NCBI RefSeq assembly: GCF_000276665.1
Contig: NW_004955480.1
Coordinates: 5,656,763 to 5,720,762 of the forward strand
DNA from: Chinchilla lanigera
Lineage: Eukaryota > Chordata > Mammalia > Rodentia > Chinchillidae
Reading direction: 5' to 3'
DNA length: 64,000 bases
The notes beneath the pieces were generated by a model. That model was not told the DNA's origin, searched no databases, and saw only the letters and a program-made list of their open reading frames with translations. This document shows positions 10,760-22,841 of the stretch, piece after piece. A program made the translations under genes and the position numbers. The stretch's first letter is position 1. Each line of letters opens with the position of its first letter.

Positions 10760-10882
10760 TTGACAGTATATATAAATGTAAAGGAAGGAAGGAGAGACTA
10801 TGTGGGTGTGAGTGTTGGCAGTGTACATAAATGTAAAGGAGGGAAAGAGAGACTATGTGGGTGTGTGTGTTGGCAATGTGGC
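10760..10882. repeat. 55-bp tandem repeat, about 2.2 copies
   Basis: Unit from 10760 (TTGACAGTATATATAAATG) recurs at 10815 (TTGGCAGTGTACATAAATG) and starts again at 10870 (TTGGCAATGTG). Each unit also holds 'gagagactatgtgggtgtg'. Copies differ at a handful of positions, so the array is not brand-new. It may vary in copy number between individuals. Confidence 0.9.
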
Positions 10883-11238
10883 CTTGGCCATCACTAGCCT
10901 ATGTACTAGGTGTTCTGATGTGATTCAGTACATAGTGCCTTCAACCGGAGCACCCTGTGTGCAGTCACTCTTCTGAGATTAGGTGTTTCACATGGTGGCC
11001 TTGAAATGAAAAACACAAAAAGAAGACAACAGGTAATACTAAAGACATAAGTGAAACCACATATGGTCTGAATGTGAAAATTTCTTCCATCGGATGGGGA
11101 GCCATTAAAGTTTTACAAAGGAACAAAACTGAAAGCAGAGAGAGGGACGAACATGACAGCAACTAACTAAGTGAATGAACATTACTTCCATGTTATATTT
11201 CTTTTCTGTAACCAATTTCTGCTTCTCTCAAATCTTCA

Positions 11239-11572
11239 TTCCTATTTGTTATGGTTCAGATCTAGAATGTCTTCCAAATGCCTCATATATTGTTAAGAGG
11301 AAGGAGCTGGTAGGAAGAGGCAGTCACTGAGTACATGACCTGAAAGGAAATATCTCCCTTCCTAGCTACTCCCTGCTCTCTTTGCTTCTTGGCCTCCATA
11401 ATGTGAGCAGCTTTCTTCCACAGACCCATCCATGACCAACTTCCTGCCTTACAGCCAGCAGACTATGCACTGAGCCCTCTAAAACCACAAGCCAAAACAA
11501 GCCTATTTTGCTTTGAACCGCAGGTGTCAGCTATTTTGTCACAGTGACAGGAAAGTTACTAAGACATTATGG
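11239..11572 (+). mobile_element. MaLR solo LTR, sense
   Basis: Starts 'tgttatggttcagatctaga' and ends 'aaagttactaagacatta', with 'aaaaccacaagccaaaac' and 'cagctattttgtcacagtga' near the end. This is the order of MaLR (MST/MLT1-like) LTRs. No internal part is attached. Such LTRs once carried a promoter and polyadenylation signal; nothing shows activity here. Confidence 0.75.
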
Positions 11573-12485
11573 ATGCCAGAAAAAATTTTTAAATTCAAAA
11601 ATGATAATTTATGCCTTTTGACTTTTTAAAGACCTTTTATAAATTGAAGGACATATAAATCTGGATTGGTTTCGCCTTCCATTGACCTTAAGAACCAAGC
11701 TGAAGAAAATGAGCTTCAGACCTTGGTGTTAGTGTTATAGAGTTCTTCCACCTCCCAGAGCTGTCCTTCACCTAGTGTGGTTATTTGTCCTCCTACGCTA
11801 ATGTCACCGGTAGTGTAGTTTTGTTTCTTTTACATATCTTGATCCCTCTATCTTAAATAAGTATTTCTTTAGTGTCAGGTATAGACGAGCTAGGGTTCCA
11901 GGTTCTAGAACTGTATAATGATCAGAGAAAATGACCCAAAATCTCTTCTGTATCATGTTTACATTCTACTTGTTAACATCTGTGAAGTAGCTTGCAGTGG
12001 TGGATTCCTGAGGTCCCTGACCCTGTGACATTCCCATCTCAGTACAGGCTTCTATTTCTGCACCAGTTCTCTTAGAATTTCTATGGTTTTTCTAGATCAG
12101 ATAGAGTTTGATGGCTCTGAGGGGCCGCTAAGTCCAGCTTCTTCAGTCATGTGTAAATTACACCTCATGCATCATAAGAATATATGAATACCTTGCTAAA
12201 AGCAGTATTGGAATTTCTCCACGATCTATGGGAAGTAGTAGAGAATTAGCCTTCCCTAAAAAAGGTTAACTCAGAGGCAAGATGCAAATACCTGGCTTCC
12301 CGTGCTTCAATTATCCTTTTTCATATTACCCCTAATCCAAAAGAGAGACTTCTACTTCTTTCTATATCTTCTGCTTCCTTATGTCACATCCATCTTATAT
12401 TTTTAATCTCATGATCTCATTCTAAAAGCAAAAAGTTGTTATTTAAAAGGAAAATACCTCAAGAACTATTACAGAAATATTTTCT

Positions 12486-12955
12486 GTTGCTATGGTTTAT
12501 GTCTAAATGTCCCCACCTCCAAAAGCTTCATGCGGTAATAGATGGTGAGTTTCGAAAATGGCTGGACTAGCATGAGTGATTCTGGGATTAAGAATGTGAT
12601 GCTAGGATTAAGAATGTGATACTTGGATTAAGTATGTGGTGCTGGGGTTAAGGGTGCCCCACCCTGGGTGTAAGTGGCACCACCCAAAGTGCAGGCAGCC
12701 CGCTTTATATACGAAGGAAGGCTTCGCTGCTGCTCCTGCTGCCTTTGATTGTTGCTTGCTGCCTTCTGCCTGCCCTTCCATGCCATGGTATGTTCCTTCT
12801 CTGTGATGTCCCTCTGCCATGTGCTACCCTGCCTTAGAGCCTACCAACTGTGGACTGAAACCTTTACAAAATGTGAGCTAAATTTTTCTTCTTTTAACTT
12901 GTGAGTGTTAGGTATGTTTTCTCAGCAATGAGAAAAGTAAATAAGGCAGATTTAT
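12486..12955 (+). mobile_element. MaLR solo LTR, sense, with 20-bp tandem array
   Basis: Starts 'gctatggtttatgtctaaat' and ends near 'tcagcaatgagaaaagtaa', with 'actgtggactgaaacc' before the end as in MaLR LTRs. Between about 12580 and 12650 an imperfect 20-bp unit ('ggattaagaatgtgatgcta') occurs about four times. The 70-codon minus-strand frame within it is a by-product. Confidence 0.7.
12580..12652. repeat. Imperfect ~20-bp tandem repeat inside LTR
   Basis: Four head-to-tail units of the form 'ggattaagaatgtgatgcta', the last reading 'ggttaagggtg'. They are progressively diverged, and lie in the part of the LTR where length often varies between MaLR copies. Confidence 0.85.
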
Positions 12956-12959
12956 TAAA

Positions 12960-14280
12960 CAATAATCCAGCTTTAAATTAATTAAGCCAATCGAACATAA
13001 GAACCATTAATAAAAAGTTTAAGGTAAACTTTCCCATGGACTTGTATGCAGAAGATAATGCAATTCTGATATTAAGGACAGTAACTAAGCTCTTTCTAAC
13101 AAATGGAGGAACGACGCCATTATTCACTACCACAAAGAACACAGGAAAATGGCAAAGATGTGTGGCTTATGTTGGCATGTTGACCTACACATATCTGGGG
13201 GTATTCAAATGAAGACACCTGCCTAGGCTTCAAAAACTAGACAAAGGAACCACACCAGTAAATCCTCAGCCCAGCAGTAGTATTGGAAGCTGTGGAAAAA
13301 TCATCCTATGCATACGTCCTTCCCATTGCTACCAACTCATTTTATAGTCTCAGACCAAGCACAGAGAAATTCACCCAGTGACATCTGCAGAGTCAAATGA
13401 CTGTTCTTTTGGCAGAGTGAGCCTAAAGTTTTTCTCACTCCTAGCCCAACCATGAACTCCACCATAAATTTGGAGACAATGTTTCAGACAGAAAGAAATA
13501 AAATCAAGAAATAAAATCTACACATTTCAACTGAAACATTAGGCACAGACACATTACATCTGTGAGAGAATTTTAAAGTTGAACTATTTCTGGATGAAAT
13601 GCTGTGTGCACCTCCTGAAATACCTACCACTTTTAGTTGTCATCAAAGTGAATTCATTAAAAAGCAGAAGAATCCCCAAGGCAAAAGATTCTTTGCATGC
13701 ATTTGGTTCAAGGATTGAAAAGTACCTTTTAGAGAGCACAGAAATATCAGTTTGTTGCAGAATTGAACAATGCCCTAGGACAAACTCTTCAGAGTCTAAG
13801 GTTTTATTTGTATAAGGCAAACAAAAATAACAGCCCATGGGAAAAACAACAGCCCTGAAGGGAATAACAGGTTACACATGTATTAGTGAACAAACATCTA
13901 AGCAGTTAGTTCTTCCAAAGAGAAGTATCCAAAGTAAACCCTTGAGATTGACTGGTCAAGTACTACTGTGGCATGTAGATGTATTCTGATCCTACTTTCC
14001 CCATTACCATATTCTTCTCATCCTTTTTTCCAGAGCTAGCATCTGAATACTTCATGTTCTCAACACTAGGTCCCAATATTCAAGATGATGAGTAAAAACT
14101 ATCTCTGGAAAACAGATTGAAACATGATCTTGTGTTATATTACATCCTGAGTTTTGGAAAATAATGGCTGATTCTGCAAAATATCACAAAATTTTCTCCA
14201 GGAGAAAAAATTTAAAGTAAAATCATATCCTAGCAAGTGTACCCCAGAGACCTATTTTCCAGATAAACCTGCAGGAGATT
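12960..14280. other. No identifiable gene or repeat
   Basis: Unique-looking DNA. Overlapping 78- and 84-codon frames on opposite strands (13579-13838) have no recognised motifs. Confidence 0.45.
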
Positions 14281-14287
14281 TTGTACA

Positions 14288-14338
14288 TTATTCATTCATT
14301 CATCATTCATTAATTCATTCATTCATCCATTCATTCAA
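14288..14338. repeat. (ATTC)n microsatellite
   Basis: Repeats of ATTC with a few interruptions ('catcattcattaattcattc'). It directly precedes L2-like text, so it may be part of a decayed LINE end. Confidence 0.9.
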
Positions 14339-14379
14339 TATCTAGAGCTGCCTTTAACTCCCAGCTCCACTATTAACCA

Positions 14380-14640
14380 CATGTTGTGTTCCAGATACTC
14401 CACCCAGTCTTACAGAGAAACAACTTCAAAAAATTTAAACTCTGCACTCAAGAAGCTTACTGGTCCATGTGGACCTCAATATTCAAATAAATAACTGCAA
14501 TATAAGTTACTGAGTGGTAGCGATGGACATAGTCACCAGAGAAGGCAGAGGAAGGAGTGTGCAGGTCAGGGAAGGGATCTTATAAATGAAAAACTTCAGG
14601 AGGCTGTGGTGAAAGAGCAAGAGAGGTCCAAACAATTTCA
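14380..14640 (+). repeat. L2 LINE 3' fragment, sense
   Basis: 'actctgcactcaagaagctt' then 'aataaataactgcaatata' and 'ggaaggagtgtgcaggtcag' with 'gaagggatcttataaatg' follow the sense order of L2 3' ends. Non-coding remnant. Confidence 0.65.
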
Positions 14641-14732
14641 GCCAAGGTGGGATTCCACACAGAGGGAAGCCTTAGAGAGGACTGCTTTTCAACAAATCCT
14701 AAGGTAGGTGCACTGCTTATGTTACCTGTCTT

Positions 14733-15360
14733 AGTCAGTACAGGCTGTCATAAAAAGGTACTGCTGGGGGATTTTCATAACAGGACACCGAGGCCTTTTT
14801 CCCAGGAAACAGCTTTATTGGAGCTAGCACTGACTGAGCACATTTGTATCCAAAGGTTGAGCGCAGAACTTGGCATAATTACACCCTCTCATACAATTCT
14901 TGTGGGCATAATTAACATTCTACAGTCTGGTTGGGGGTACAGTAACATTACAGTCTGGTTGGATATGATTTATGTTATAGAGTTACGTCAAAACTACACT
15001 TTGGTAGACAGAGGTTGATATTGCTACTTTGTAAAAAAGTTCCTGTCCAGACACACTGGAAGAGCCCTACCTCATTACCATAGATTGGGTGGTTATTAAA
15101 CAATGGGAATTTATTCCCATAGTCAGGAAGCTTGCAGTCTAAGAGCAGGGTACCAGCATGGTTGGGTTCTTGTGAGAACCTTGTTCCCCAGTGAAGACAG
15201 CTGACTCCACATTGGAGCCTCATATGGCTGAAAGCGGGCTATTGAGCTCTCTAGGTATCTTTAATAAGGACACTATCTCACTCATGATGGCTACACCATC
15301 CTGACCTTACTACCTGCCTCGGGCTCCCTCCTATTCCCATCACAGTGACAGGGGTTTAGC
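14733..15360 (-). mobile_element. MaLR solo LTR, antisense, with insertion
   Basis: Left end 'gtcttagtcagtacaggctg' and, after about 15050, 'taccatagattgggtggtta' and 'tggttgggttcttgtgagaa' and 'gccctaa'-like LTR text follow the antisense MaLR order, ending near 15310-15360. About 270 bases (14768-15040) do not fit and appear inserted. That insert has 'aacagctttattggagctag', which resembles an antisense polyadenylation region of another LTR. Confidence 0.6.
14768..15040 (-). mobile_element. Unidentified insertion in the MaLR LTR, possibly another solo LTR
   Basis: This block separates the two parts of the antisense MaLR LTR. It contains TTTATTG (complement of CAATAAA) near 14813 and a short direct repeat 'acagtctggttgg' (about 14922 and 14951). 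I could not find clean flanking duplications. It could be an ERV1/ERVK-type solo LTR; the family is unknown to me. The 123-codon frame over it is a by-product. Confidence 0.35.
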
Positions 15361-15574
15361 TTATGCGTGTGCAGGTCAGTTCTACCTTATCTTACTCATT
15401 TCTAATGCTGACCTCTTTAGTGTCCTGCACTCTTTGCCAGAGCCCCAGTGGTACCCTTTAGCCTGAGACACTGCTATCCACAAACCTATTTGCTGGTCTT
15501 CCCCATTCCTAGCTCAGATTTTAAATGCTGATTCCCTACAGGGAGATACTGCTGTAGCTGATTCTAAGGTGTCT

Positions 15575-15740
15575 AATATTTAGAACCGGGTCCAAGCCCC
15601 ACCTCACTCCAAACTCCTTGGGTGACATATAACTTAATTTCTGAACTTCAGTTTTTTCATCAGCATAGTAAAAATTATAACTCATCAGGCCATTTGAAGA
15701 TCAAATAGTATTATAGATTCCTCAGTAAGAACTAGTACTA
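15575..15740 (-). repeat. MIR SINE fragment, antisense
   Basis: 'gggtgacatataacttaatt' and 'tctgaacttcagttttttca' match the antisense MIR core ('tgtgaccttgggcaagt', 'ctgagcctcagtttcctca'). 'tttgaagatcaaatagta' fits the following part. Confidence 0.65.
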
Positions 15741-16204
15741 CTTTGCTCAATAGGAATAACCAAAATTAACTGTTCACAAATGTAATGTTTTATATTTTAT
15801 ACATATCTTTAAAACATAAAAATTCATATTTTAATAATTAAATTGTATGTTATGTATTCTTATGTAAAATAATATTTTATGTAAATAAATATTATGTGAA
15901 TTTTAATAACTGTCCTTTCAACTACTACTTTTGGACTATATTAAATTCCAATTGTTCATATGTGTATCCAATATTGTATGCCTCATCATCATGGAAGGTA
16001 AGGCTTGAGTCACTGAATATCAGTTTACAGAGCACAGTGACCTCAGCTTACTTGAAATACGGCACTTAACTTCATACATGCCAGCATGATTGGAATCCTC
16101 GTATGTGCAAGTGCACTTTTGACTTCTCTCATTCTGCTATGGAAAACAGCCAAAGGTTTTGTCAATAGCTGTGTAGAAATACATCAAAATAAGCAACTTG
16201 AGAA

Positions 16205-16312
16205 AGATAAAATTGTTTAGAAATAAAGGAATGAAGGAAAGAGAGGAAAAAATGAAAAAAGGAAGGAAGAGGGAGGGAGGAAGAGAGGGAGAAGAAACAG
16301 GAAAGAAGGAAA
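16205..16312. repeat. Purine-rich low-complexity tract (GGAA/GGGA)
   Basis: The plus strand is almost all purine over about 100 bases, with 'ggaaggaagagggaggga' inside. Such tracts can form triplex DNA, but no function follows from the sequence. Confidence 0.85.
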
Positions 16313-16999
16313 ACTACTCACCTAAAATGTTATTTTAAATGATTATATAATCATCAAAATTTAAAATCAAAGATTAAAGATACATGATGCTAGACTTTAC
16401 AGCAATAGTAATAATACTAAAGTGAAAATCATTTAATTATGTCATTATAAGGAGGTAGTGGGGCAAGAGACTAAGAAAATGTAAAATCATTCCGAAATGT
16501 TCATATTCCTCAGTAGATGGCTAGATTCGCTTTTGTTGTTTTGTTTATTTCAATCACAGATATTCTTGCCCATATTCTTGCCCAATATTTGTTATTTCAT
16601 TGTATTTTATTGACTATTTCATCTGTCCTGTTGCTAATATCTGAGGTTTAAAAAATTCTCAAATTCTATTACTCTTCATTTCTTTAGGAGAGGATTATTC
16701 AGATTTTTCTGATGCAATTGTGTTACACCTATGTTTCATCGAAAATTCCCCAACCTTCATCTATCTTACGTGAATCTTCTTACAACACAGTATTACTGTA
16801 TTTTCATGAGTCTAATGTCTTCTCTTGACTCTCTGATAAAAAAATGGTAGTTTTTAAATTCCTTTTCTTCCTGCAAAATCTTTACTCAAATGTATATAAT
16901 ATATTTATGTTTTTCTGTACTTCATTTAGACATTCTTCTGTGTGTTTTAGATATTTACCTTCAGAATCTGATAACTCAGAAATATATGATAGTATTTTA

Positions 17000-18420
17000 A
17001 GAAGAAACTAAACAAACCTGTGAAGCATACTGTAGGGAAACCATACCTGTGAGAGGAAAAGATTGACTTGAATAAAGGGAAAAGCATATCACATTAGTTG
17101 CTTTATGATTTATAAATTTATATGACCTTATAAGTGTACAGATTGAAATGTTTTCTAGAACTATGAACGCAAGTTTTGCAGTTTAAGTAGAAAAATAAAG
17201 GGGAAATAGCTAGCAAATTTCTGAAAAAGTGGAATTAGATTAATAATAGTAAATATTAAACTATATTAAAAAGAAAAAAGAGAATTTAACTTTAATATGC
17301 CAATATACAAACATAGTGTATAAAACTAAACATATAGGCTGATTTACTATATGATAGATTTGGCATTTCAAGAGAAAGGAAAATACGAATTATCATAAAA
17401 ATTGTATTCAAGATACTAGAGTCATCTGGAAGAAAACAAGTAAAATCCATAACTCACCCTTCACATCAGAATTAATTCCATATGAATCAATGAATTAAAG
17501 ATAGAAAAAAACATAAAGGACCTTGAACAAAATATGATAGAGCTTTATTTTTTATTTTTTAAAGAGAAATATCTTAAGGTAACAGAGATTTCTTTAGGGT
17601 TTTCTAACATGTAGAAGCCATAACAAAATCTAAACATGTAAAATGAAAGTCTATTTGGAAAAAGGTACTATAAGTAAAATTTAAAAATGATAAAGTATGA
17701 ATAGACACTGCAACTTATCGCAAATAAAGCATTAGTGCTTTGGTGAAAACAAGAGTATCCCAATTAGAAAATATGGCCAGAGGCTGCGTACACACTCCAT
17801 TCACAGAACAGGAGCCTTTATGGCTTTCGAACAAATAAAAAACAAAAATGTTAACTTCATTCATAATAAGAAATGTGCAAATTACAATACAATAAGATCT
17901 GTTTTCTTAACCTGCTAGATTAGAAGAATTAAAACAATTGATAGCACATGCAATATCTCAGGAAATATGTATTCTCATACGCTGCTCCTGGTGGGATAAA
18001 TTGGACCACCTTCTCTACAGAACAGTTTGACTGCATCTATCAAAGCTAACTTGTGACCCAGGCTACATCCTGGTATATCTCTTCTGCATGTACACTGAAA
18101 GAGTGTAAAGTGGCAACTGTGTGAGGATACTCTTTGCCACACTTTGTAAGGTCATGATAAGGGTGCAGGGCCCAAACAGTACTTGCAAGCCAAACACAAG
18201 AGATCTAGCTAAATCAATAGTGGTTCAATAGTACAAGCTAACACTGTGTAGCAAGAGAAATTAATGCAATAACTTTATGTACAGACATGGGATTATTTGA
18301 AAACATATATTTTATGTGCAAAGAGATAACTCCAGAATACAGCATAATCTCATTTATGGAAAATGGAAAAATAAAATATATGTGTATATATATATATATG
18401 TGTATAAAAATATGTATATA
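17000..18420 (+). repeat. Old L1 (L1M-type) ORF2 3' part, sense
   Basis: Order of recognisable L1 pieces: 'tcataataagaaatgtgcaa', 'tctcatacgctgctcctggt', 'gggataaattggaccacc', 'acagaacagtttgactgc', then 'agcataatctcatttatgg'. Frames are broken by many stops. It ends in an AT-rich tract with (TA)n at about 18380-18402. The left boundary is uncertain. Confidence 0.6.
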
Positions 18421-19052
18421 ATTTCAAGCATTTCTGCATTTATTCACAAGAAATTGATTCAGCTTTCCCTGTAGGAATATATCTAGCTGAGAGGAAGATA
18501 TTAGAGGAAATTTCATTTTTCCTTGAATTTTTTTGCTTTGCCTACTCAGAAAATTGATAATAAACAGAGACTCTATAACAAATGGTATAATACACTAGAG
18601 TATATACAGAAGATTCAGGAATAATTTCTTGAGGAAGAAATGTCTAAGTCTCTGAAAAGTTTAACATGAGAAATGGAGAAAAACATAGGTACACAAAATT
18701 AAAAATTAAAATTGTGCTATCATGACAAAGGAAACTAAAACTATTTTTAAATGAACATGTAAAAATGTTTAGAAGCTTTTGAAAATCTCAACTAGACAAT
18801 AACCTATCAAAGCATCAATAAACTAATTAAATGAGGAAGCATAGGGAATCAGACCATATATTAGTTTTTCAAAAAATTTTACTGTAATTCTAGAAAAGCC
18901 TGGGTATATACAAAAAGTTTCCTCAGTAAACTTAGCCAGTTCATAAGAAATCATGTCCATCTAAACGGTGTACACATCTTAGCATCCTACTACTTAAGTT
19001 AGACAGGAGAAGCAGAAGAACTAAAGTTACACACAAACTTCGTTAAGAGTGA

Positions 19053-19163
19053 GTGTGGGCAGCCAGTCATGCCGGCGTGCCCCTGTAATCCCAGAACTCA
19101 GGAGACAAAGGCAGAAAGATCTCATGTGTAAGGCCAGCCTGGACCAAAACTTAAAAAATAAAG
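19053..19163 (+). repeat. B1 SINE, sense, diverged
   Basis: 'gggcagccagtcatgccggc' then 'cctgtaatcccagaactcag' and 'aaggccagcctgga' followed by an A-rich tail. Shorter than the B1 at 536-690 and lacks the second 'ggccagcc' block. Confidence 0.85.
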
Positions 19164-20039
19164 AAAAAGGAAAACAGAAAAGAATATACAAACATCCTCT
19201 GTTATGGTAGATTTTGCTTATGTTCACCTATATTCATCTCTCCCTTCTTTCTCCATCCATGGAAAGATTTCATTATCATGTCTCCTTCCTTGCATTTAGC
19301 TATGGTCATGTGATTTTTCTATAGCCAGTACAATCGAAGGAGGAATGAACCTGATTCTTAGGAGGCCGTCGTTAAGCTTCAGGGCTTCATTGTTATTCCC
19401 TTTTCGACTGACAGTTTTCTTTACCAAAACTGTTTCATGTCTTGTTTCATTGTCTAAAGTTTTGAGAAGATATCCAATCTCTTTTTAAAAGCAGCTTATC
19501 TGAGTCTGTTTGCGATGCTATAACAAAACTCTTTGAAGTGGATAATTGATAACAGAAGGTTTTGTGTATGATTTTAATATCACAATAATGTGGCTTAGGT
19601 TTCAACACATTTATTTCAGGGGACAGCAGCATGCAGACCAGAGCCACAGCATTTTAGGCTTAACTTTCATTGACTGCATTTTAGTGTTTCTGTTGGTATA
19701 CTAACAAATGTGATGATTAGTGTTGGTTAATATTTATCACATTAAGGAAAACAATTTACAGAAAGTCTTTGTTTTTAAATGGAATGATAAAGATTTACCA
19801 GAAAGCCATTGGAATACAATTTCCATGCCATCAGCATATTTTCTCAAAACTTTAGACAATGACACAAGACATGAAACATTTTTGGTGAAGAAAACTGTCA
19901 GTCGAAAATAATTTTATAGTATACTGAGAAAACTGGAAGCTATCTGAAGCAACGAAATAACTAATCTACTTTATTTTAATTGACATTTCTTGAATATTTA
20001 TGTGTTTGGATTATTGATCAATAGCTCTGTAGCTATCCC

Positions 20040-20205
20040 ACCTCATTGTCACAAATGATTGCATGACTGTTATGATGCCATACAATAGATGTGGTATTTG
20101 AGATCCACAGGAGAAAGTTTTCATGCCAAATACCACGGAGCTAGTAAATTTCCAGAAGTCTAATTTAGGTCTCCTGACATCAAATCTAATAATAATGCTT
20201 CCTAT
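20040..20205 (+). repeat. MIR-like SINE fragment
   Basis: 'tgtggtatttgagatccaca' and 'ggagctagtaaatttccaga' with 'ctaatttaggtctcctgaca' resemble a decayed sense MIR 3' half. Weak match. Confidence 0.4.
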
Positions 20206-20535
20206 TTTTACTTCAATAACAGCTTTAATTTTGTTTCAAACCTACTGAATAATTATCAGTTTGGGGGATTGCAGTTGATACATAACAAATAAAAGCTGCG
20301 GTTTCCTACAATCTGATAAATGATATATAATTACATAAAAAATATAATATAGGCTATGCCACAGTGCATTCCCACTTTTCTTCCTTTCCTCCCTTCATTC
20401 CTTTCCTTCCTCCCTACCTCCTTCTCTCACTAAATGATTTGTGATTTCATTGCTTATGTGGCACTTTGCTCAGTGCTGAGGGATCTACAGTTTACCTTAG
20501 GTATATTATTGATAGCAAGAAAAATACCTTTTGTA

Positions 20536-20586
20536 GGGGTTCAAAAAGAAAATAAGTACTCTAATAAAAAGAAAATAAGTACTCTA
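20536..20586. repeat. ~23-bp tandem duplication
   Basis: 'aaaaagaaaataagtactct' occurs twice head to tail (about 20543 and 20566), separated by 'aat'. The copies are identical, so the event is recent compared with the surroundings. Confidence 0.85.
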
Positions 20587-20630
20587 TACTAGTACTTAGG
20601 CATGTCTTGAGTTATTAAATTAGTTGCTTC

Positions 20631-20733
20631 TTTTTTTTTTTTTTTTTTCTGTTTTTCTTCCAGTACCAGGAATCGAACTCACAATCTTGAGCTTGCCAGG
20701 CAGGCGCTGTGCTGCTGAGCTAAATCCCCAGCC
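20631..20733 (-). repeat. ID SINE, antisense, with poly-T
   Basis: An 18-T run, then 'ccagtaccaggaatcgaact', 'gagcttgccaggcaggcgct' and 'gctgctgagctaaatcccca'. It is a near full-length ID copy with its A tail on the left in this orientation. It lies 54 bases from a second ID copy in the opposite orientation (20788-20880). Confidence 0.95.
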
Positions 20734-20772
20734 TTAAGTTTCCTTTTCAATAGGGTCAGTTCTTGCTATTTA

Positions 20773-20895
20773 ATAAACAATGACCTCGGGGGCTGGGGAC
20801 TTAGCTCAGCGGCAAAGAGCCTGCCTGGCAAGCGCAAGGTCGTGAGTTCGGTTCCTGGTACCGGAGAAAAACCAAAAAAAATAAACAATGACCTC
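20773..20895 (+). repeat. Young ID SINE with 15-bp target-site duplication
   Basis: The body starts near 20788 (GGGGGCTGGGGACTTAGCTC) and ends 'ggttcctggtaccggag' plus a short A-rich tail. The 15-bp repeat ataaacaatgacctc lies at 20773-20787 and 20881-20895. The flanks are exact, so the insertion is recent. Confidence 0.95.
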
Positions 20896-20899
20896 AAGT

Positions 20900-22600
20900 C
20901 CATTAACTAATTGCCTTTTAACTACCCTTTCTCACAAAATAGGAAATAAAACATCATATGTGGTGGGTGCATCATGGAATAGAAATACAGCAGGGATGTG
21001 AATTCCTCAAACAGCACATGGATGAGGCCAGTGGGAGTTTTGTTGAGTTAACATCTTTTCTCTCCTCTCACTGCCCCCTGTACGTTCCCCCTATAAACTT
21101 TAATATGCTTATTTTTTATATTTCTGTCTCCCGCTATTAAATGATAAGGTCTGTGAGTAATCTTGAATTATCTCTGGTGCTTAGTGGAGCTTGAATAGTG
21201 GCAGGCTATAAATAATGTGTGGTTCATCAATGGCTGGAAACAATACTAGTAGCACGGTGGGATGACAAAAAAGCAAGTAGGGAGAGGAGTAGCTCACCGC
21301 GGGTGAAGTGACCTTGCCTGAGAAGAATTCTGCTCCTCTTTGGCATCACGTCAGAGGTGTCAGAAGGCGGTAAGGTCAGCAAGATTCCAAAAAGCCTCTC
21401 AAATTCCATAAAAAAATGATGTATATAATAACCTTCTTCAGTCTTGGAAACCAGAGCAAGGCAACATTCACAGAGACTTCGAGTGGAAATAGAAAATAAA
21501 ATACTGCATAGTACTGTGAAGATGGAAAGAATTCTCATTCACACAACAGTCCAAATGTGAGCATTCCCAGAGAGATGTGTAGGTGTGCGTGCTGCAGTTG
21601 TGGGTTCGGGACATGCCAGCCAAGGATACAGTGCTTTGGCACCAAGAAAATAGAAACAGAATCTTTCTACCCTCCTCTCACTGCTCTTCCCTGAAGCAGA
21701 ATGTATAAAATTAGTTTCCCTCACCCTTTCTCCGAAGAGCCAAGCCATCAAACCAGGGAAGGCTACCGTCTGACCTCTTTGCCCTCCTGAAGATTCTCAT
21801 GTGACAGCCATCCTGCTGTACTGAGAAAGAAGAAAAGTCACACAGAACAGCGTTGAAGAACCTGCGCAATCGTTCCTGGCTAACTTCTTCCCAGTGTATT
21901 CAATATTAGGTCTGTTTGTCCACCAATCGTACCTTTGGACTATTGTCCAAAAATATGCATATTTTTACCTTTTTCTTGTACTTCTAAAACCTCTTGTGTC
22001 ACATCAGTATTACACTTAAATACATCTTTATGTTTTTCTCTTATAATCTGTCTTTTGCGATAGGGATCTCTACCATAATCCTTTTATCTCTACCGTGCCC
22101 ATTTATTACATGATGTGACAAATGAGAAAAATAATTGCGCCTCGCCTACAGAACCCAGGCATATTCTGTCCTCTTGTTCTGTCATCCTTGATAGGCAGCT
22201 CCCATCTCACAGTCCCAGATGACCAGTGTAGCTTTTTCTAGAACATTAAACTACACAGGAAGGGAAAATAAATGGATATGTACATCTCTAGCCTTTGAAA
22301 GGCATGATATTGCACAAACCACACCTATCCTCCGACCATCTGCCCAAATCCAATCATGAGATCTAAATCCACTAGAAGGAAGGCTGATAAAAAGTCTCTA
22401 CAGAAGAAAATGCTGCCTATCAAAGAAAAGTTACTGGTGAAATAGTTAACAAGTATATGCTATAGCATAATTTAGACAAAATCAGATTAGTGGGAAAGCA
22501 GCTAGAAAATCATTTTGAATGATGGAATAGCACTGTGTTCTGGAAAAAATGAAAGCTTCCTAAAATCACTCTTATAAGTTTTGAAAGTCTCACAAAAATT
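20900..22600. other. No identifiable gene or repeat
   Basis: Unique-looking DNA. Two adjacent minus-strand frames of 103 and 70 codons (21227-21538, 21539-21751) are abutting but show no family features; the first begins with a hydrophobic MRILSIFTVLCSILFSI stretch. A CACGTCA half-CRE lies near 21346. Probably chance frames. Confidence 0.4.
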
Positions 22601-22841
22601 TGGGGTGGAATATGTAACTCTCAAAGCCCCCGGGATAAACACGTCTGTGAACAGGGTGATGCCACAGGCCACAGAAACCAAAAAGCCCTGTGTGGGCTTC
22701 AGGAGAAGAGAACCGTAGAGGGGGCCTCGTGGAGCTTCAGTAAAATGGCAAAGAAATTGCTTTTCCTAAAGGAAATGGTGGCATCGGTTCCTATTAAGTC
22801 CCAGTATCCCTACTCAGGGTTGGAGCACAGAAACAGCTAAG

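Noticed and set aside
14647..15018. 123-codon frame
   Set aside because: Runs through an LTR and its insert; an artefact of repeat sequence.
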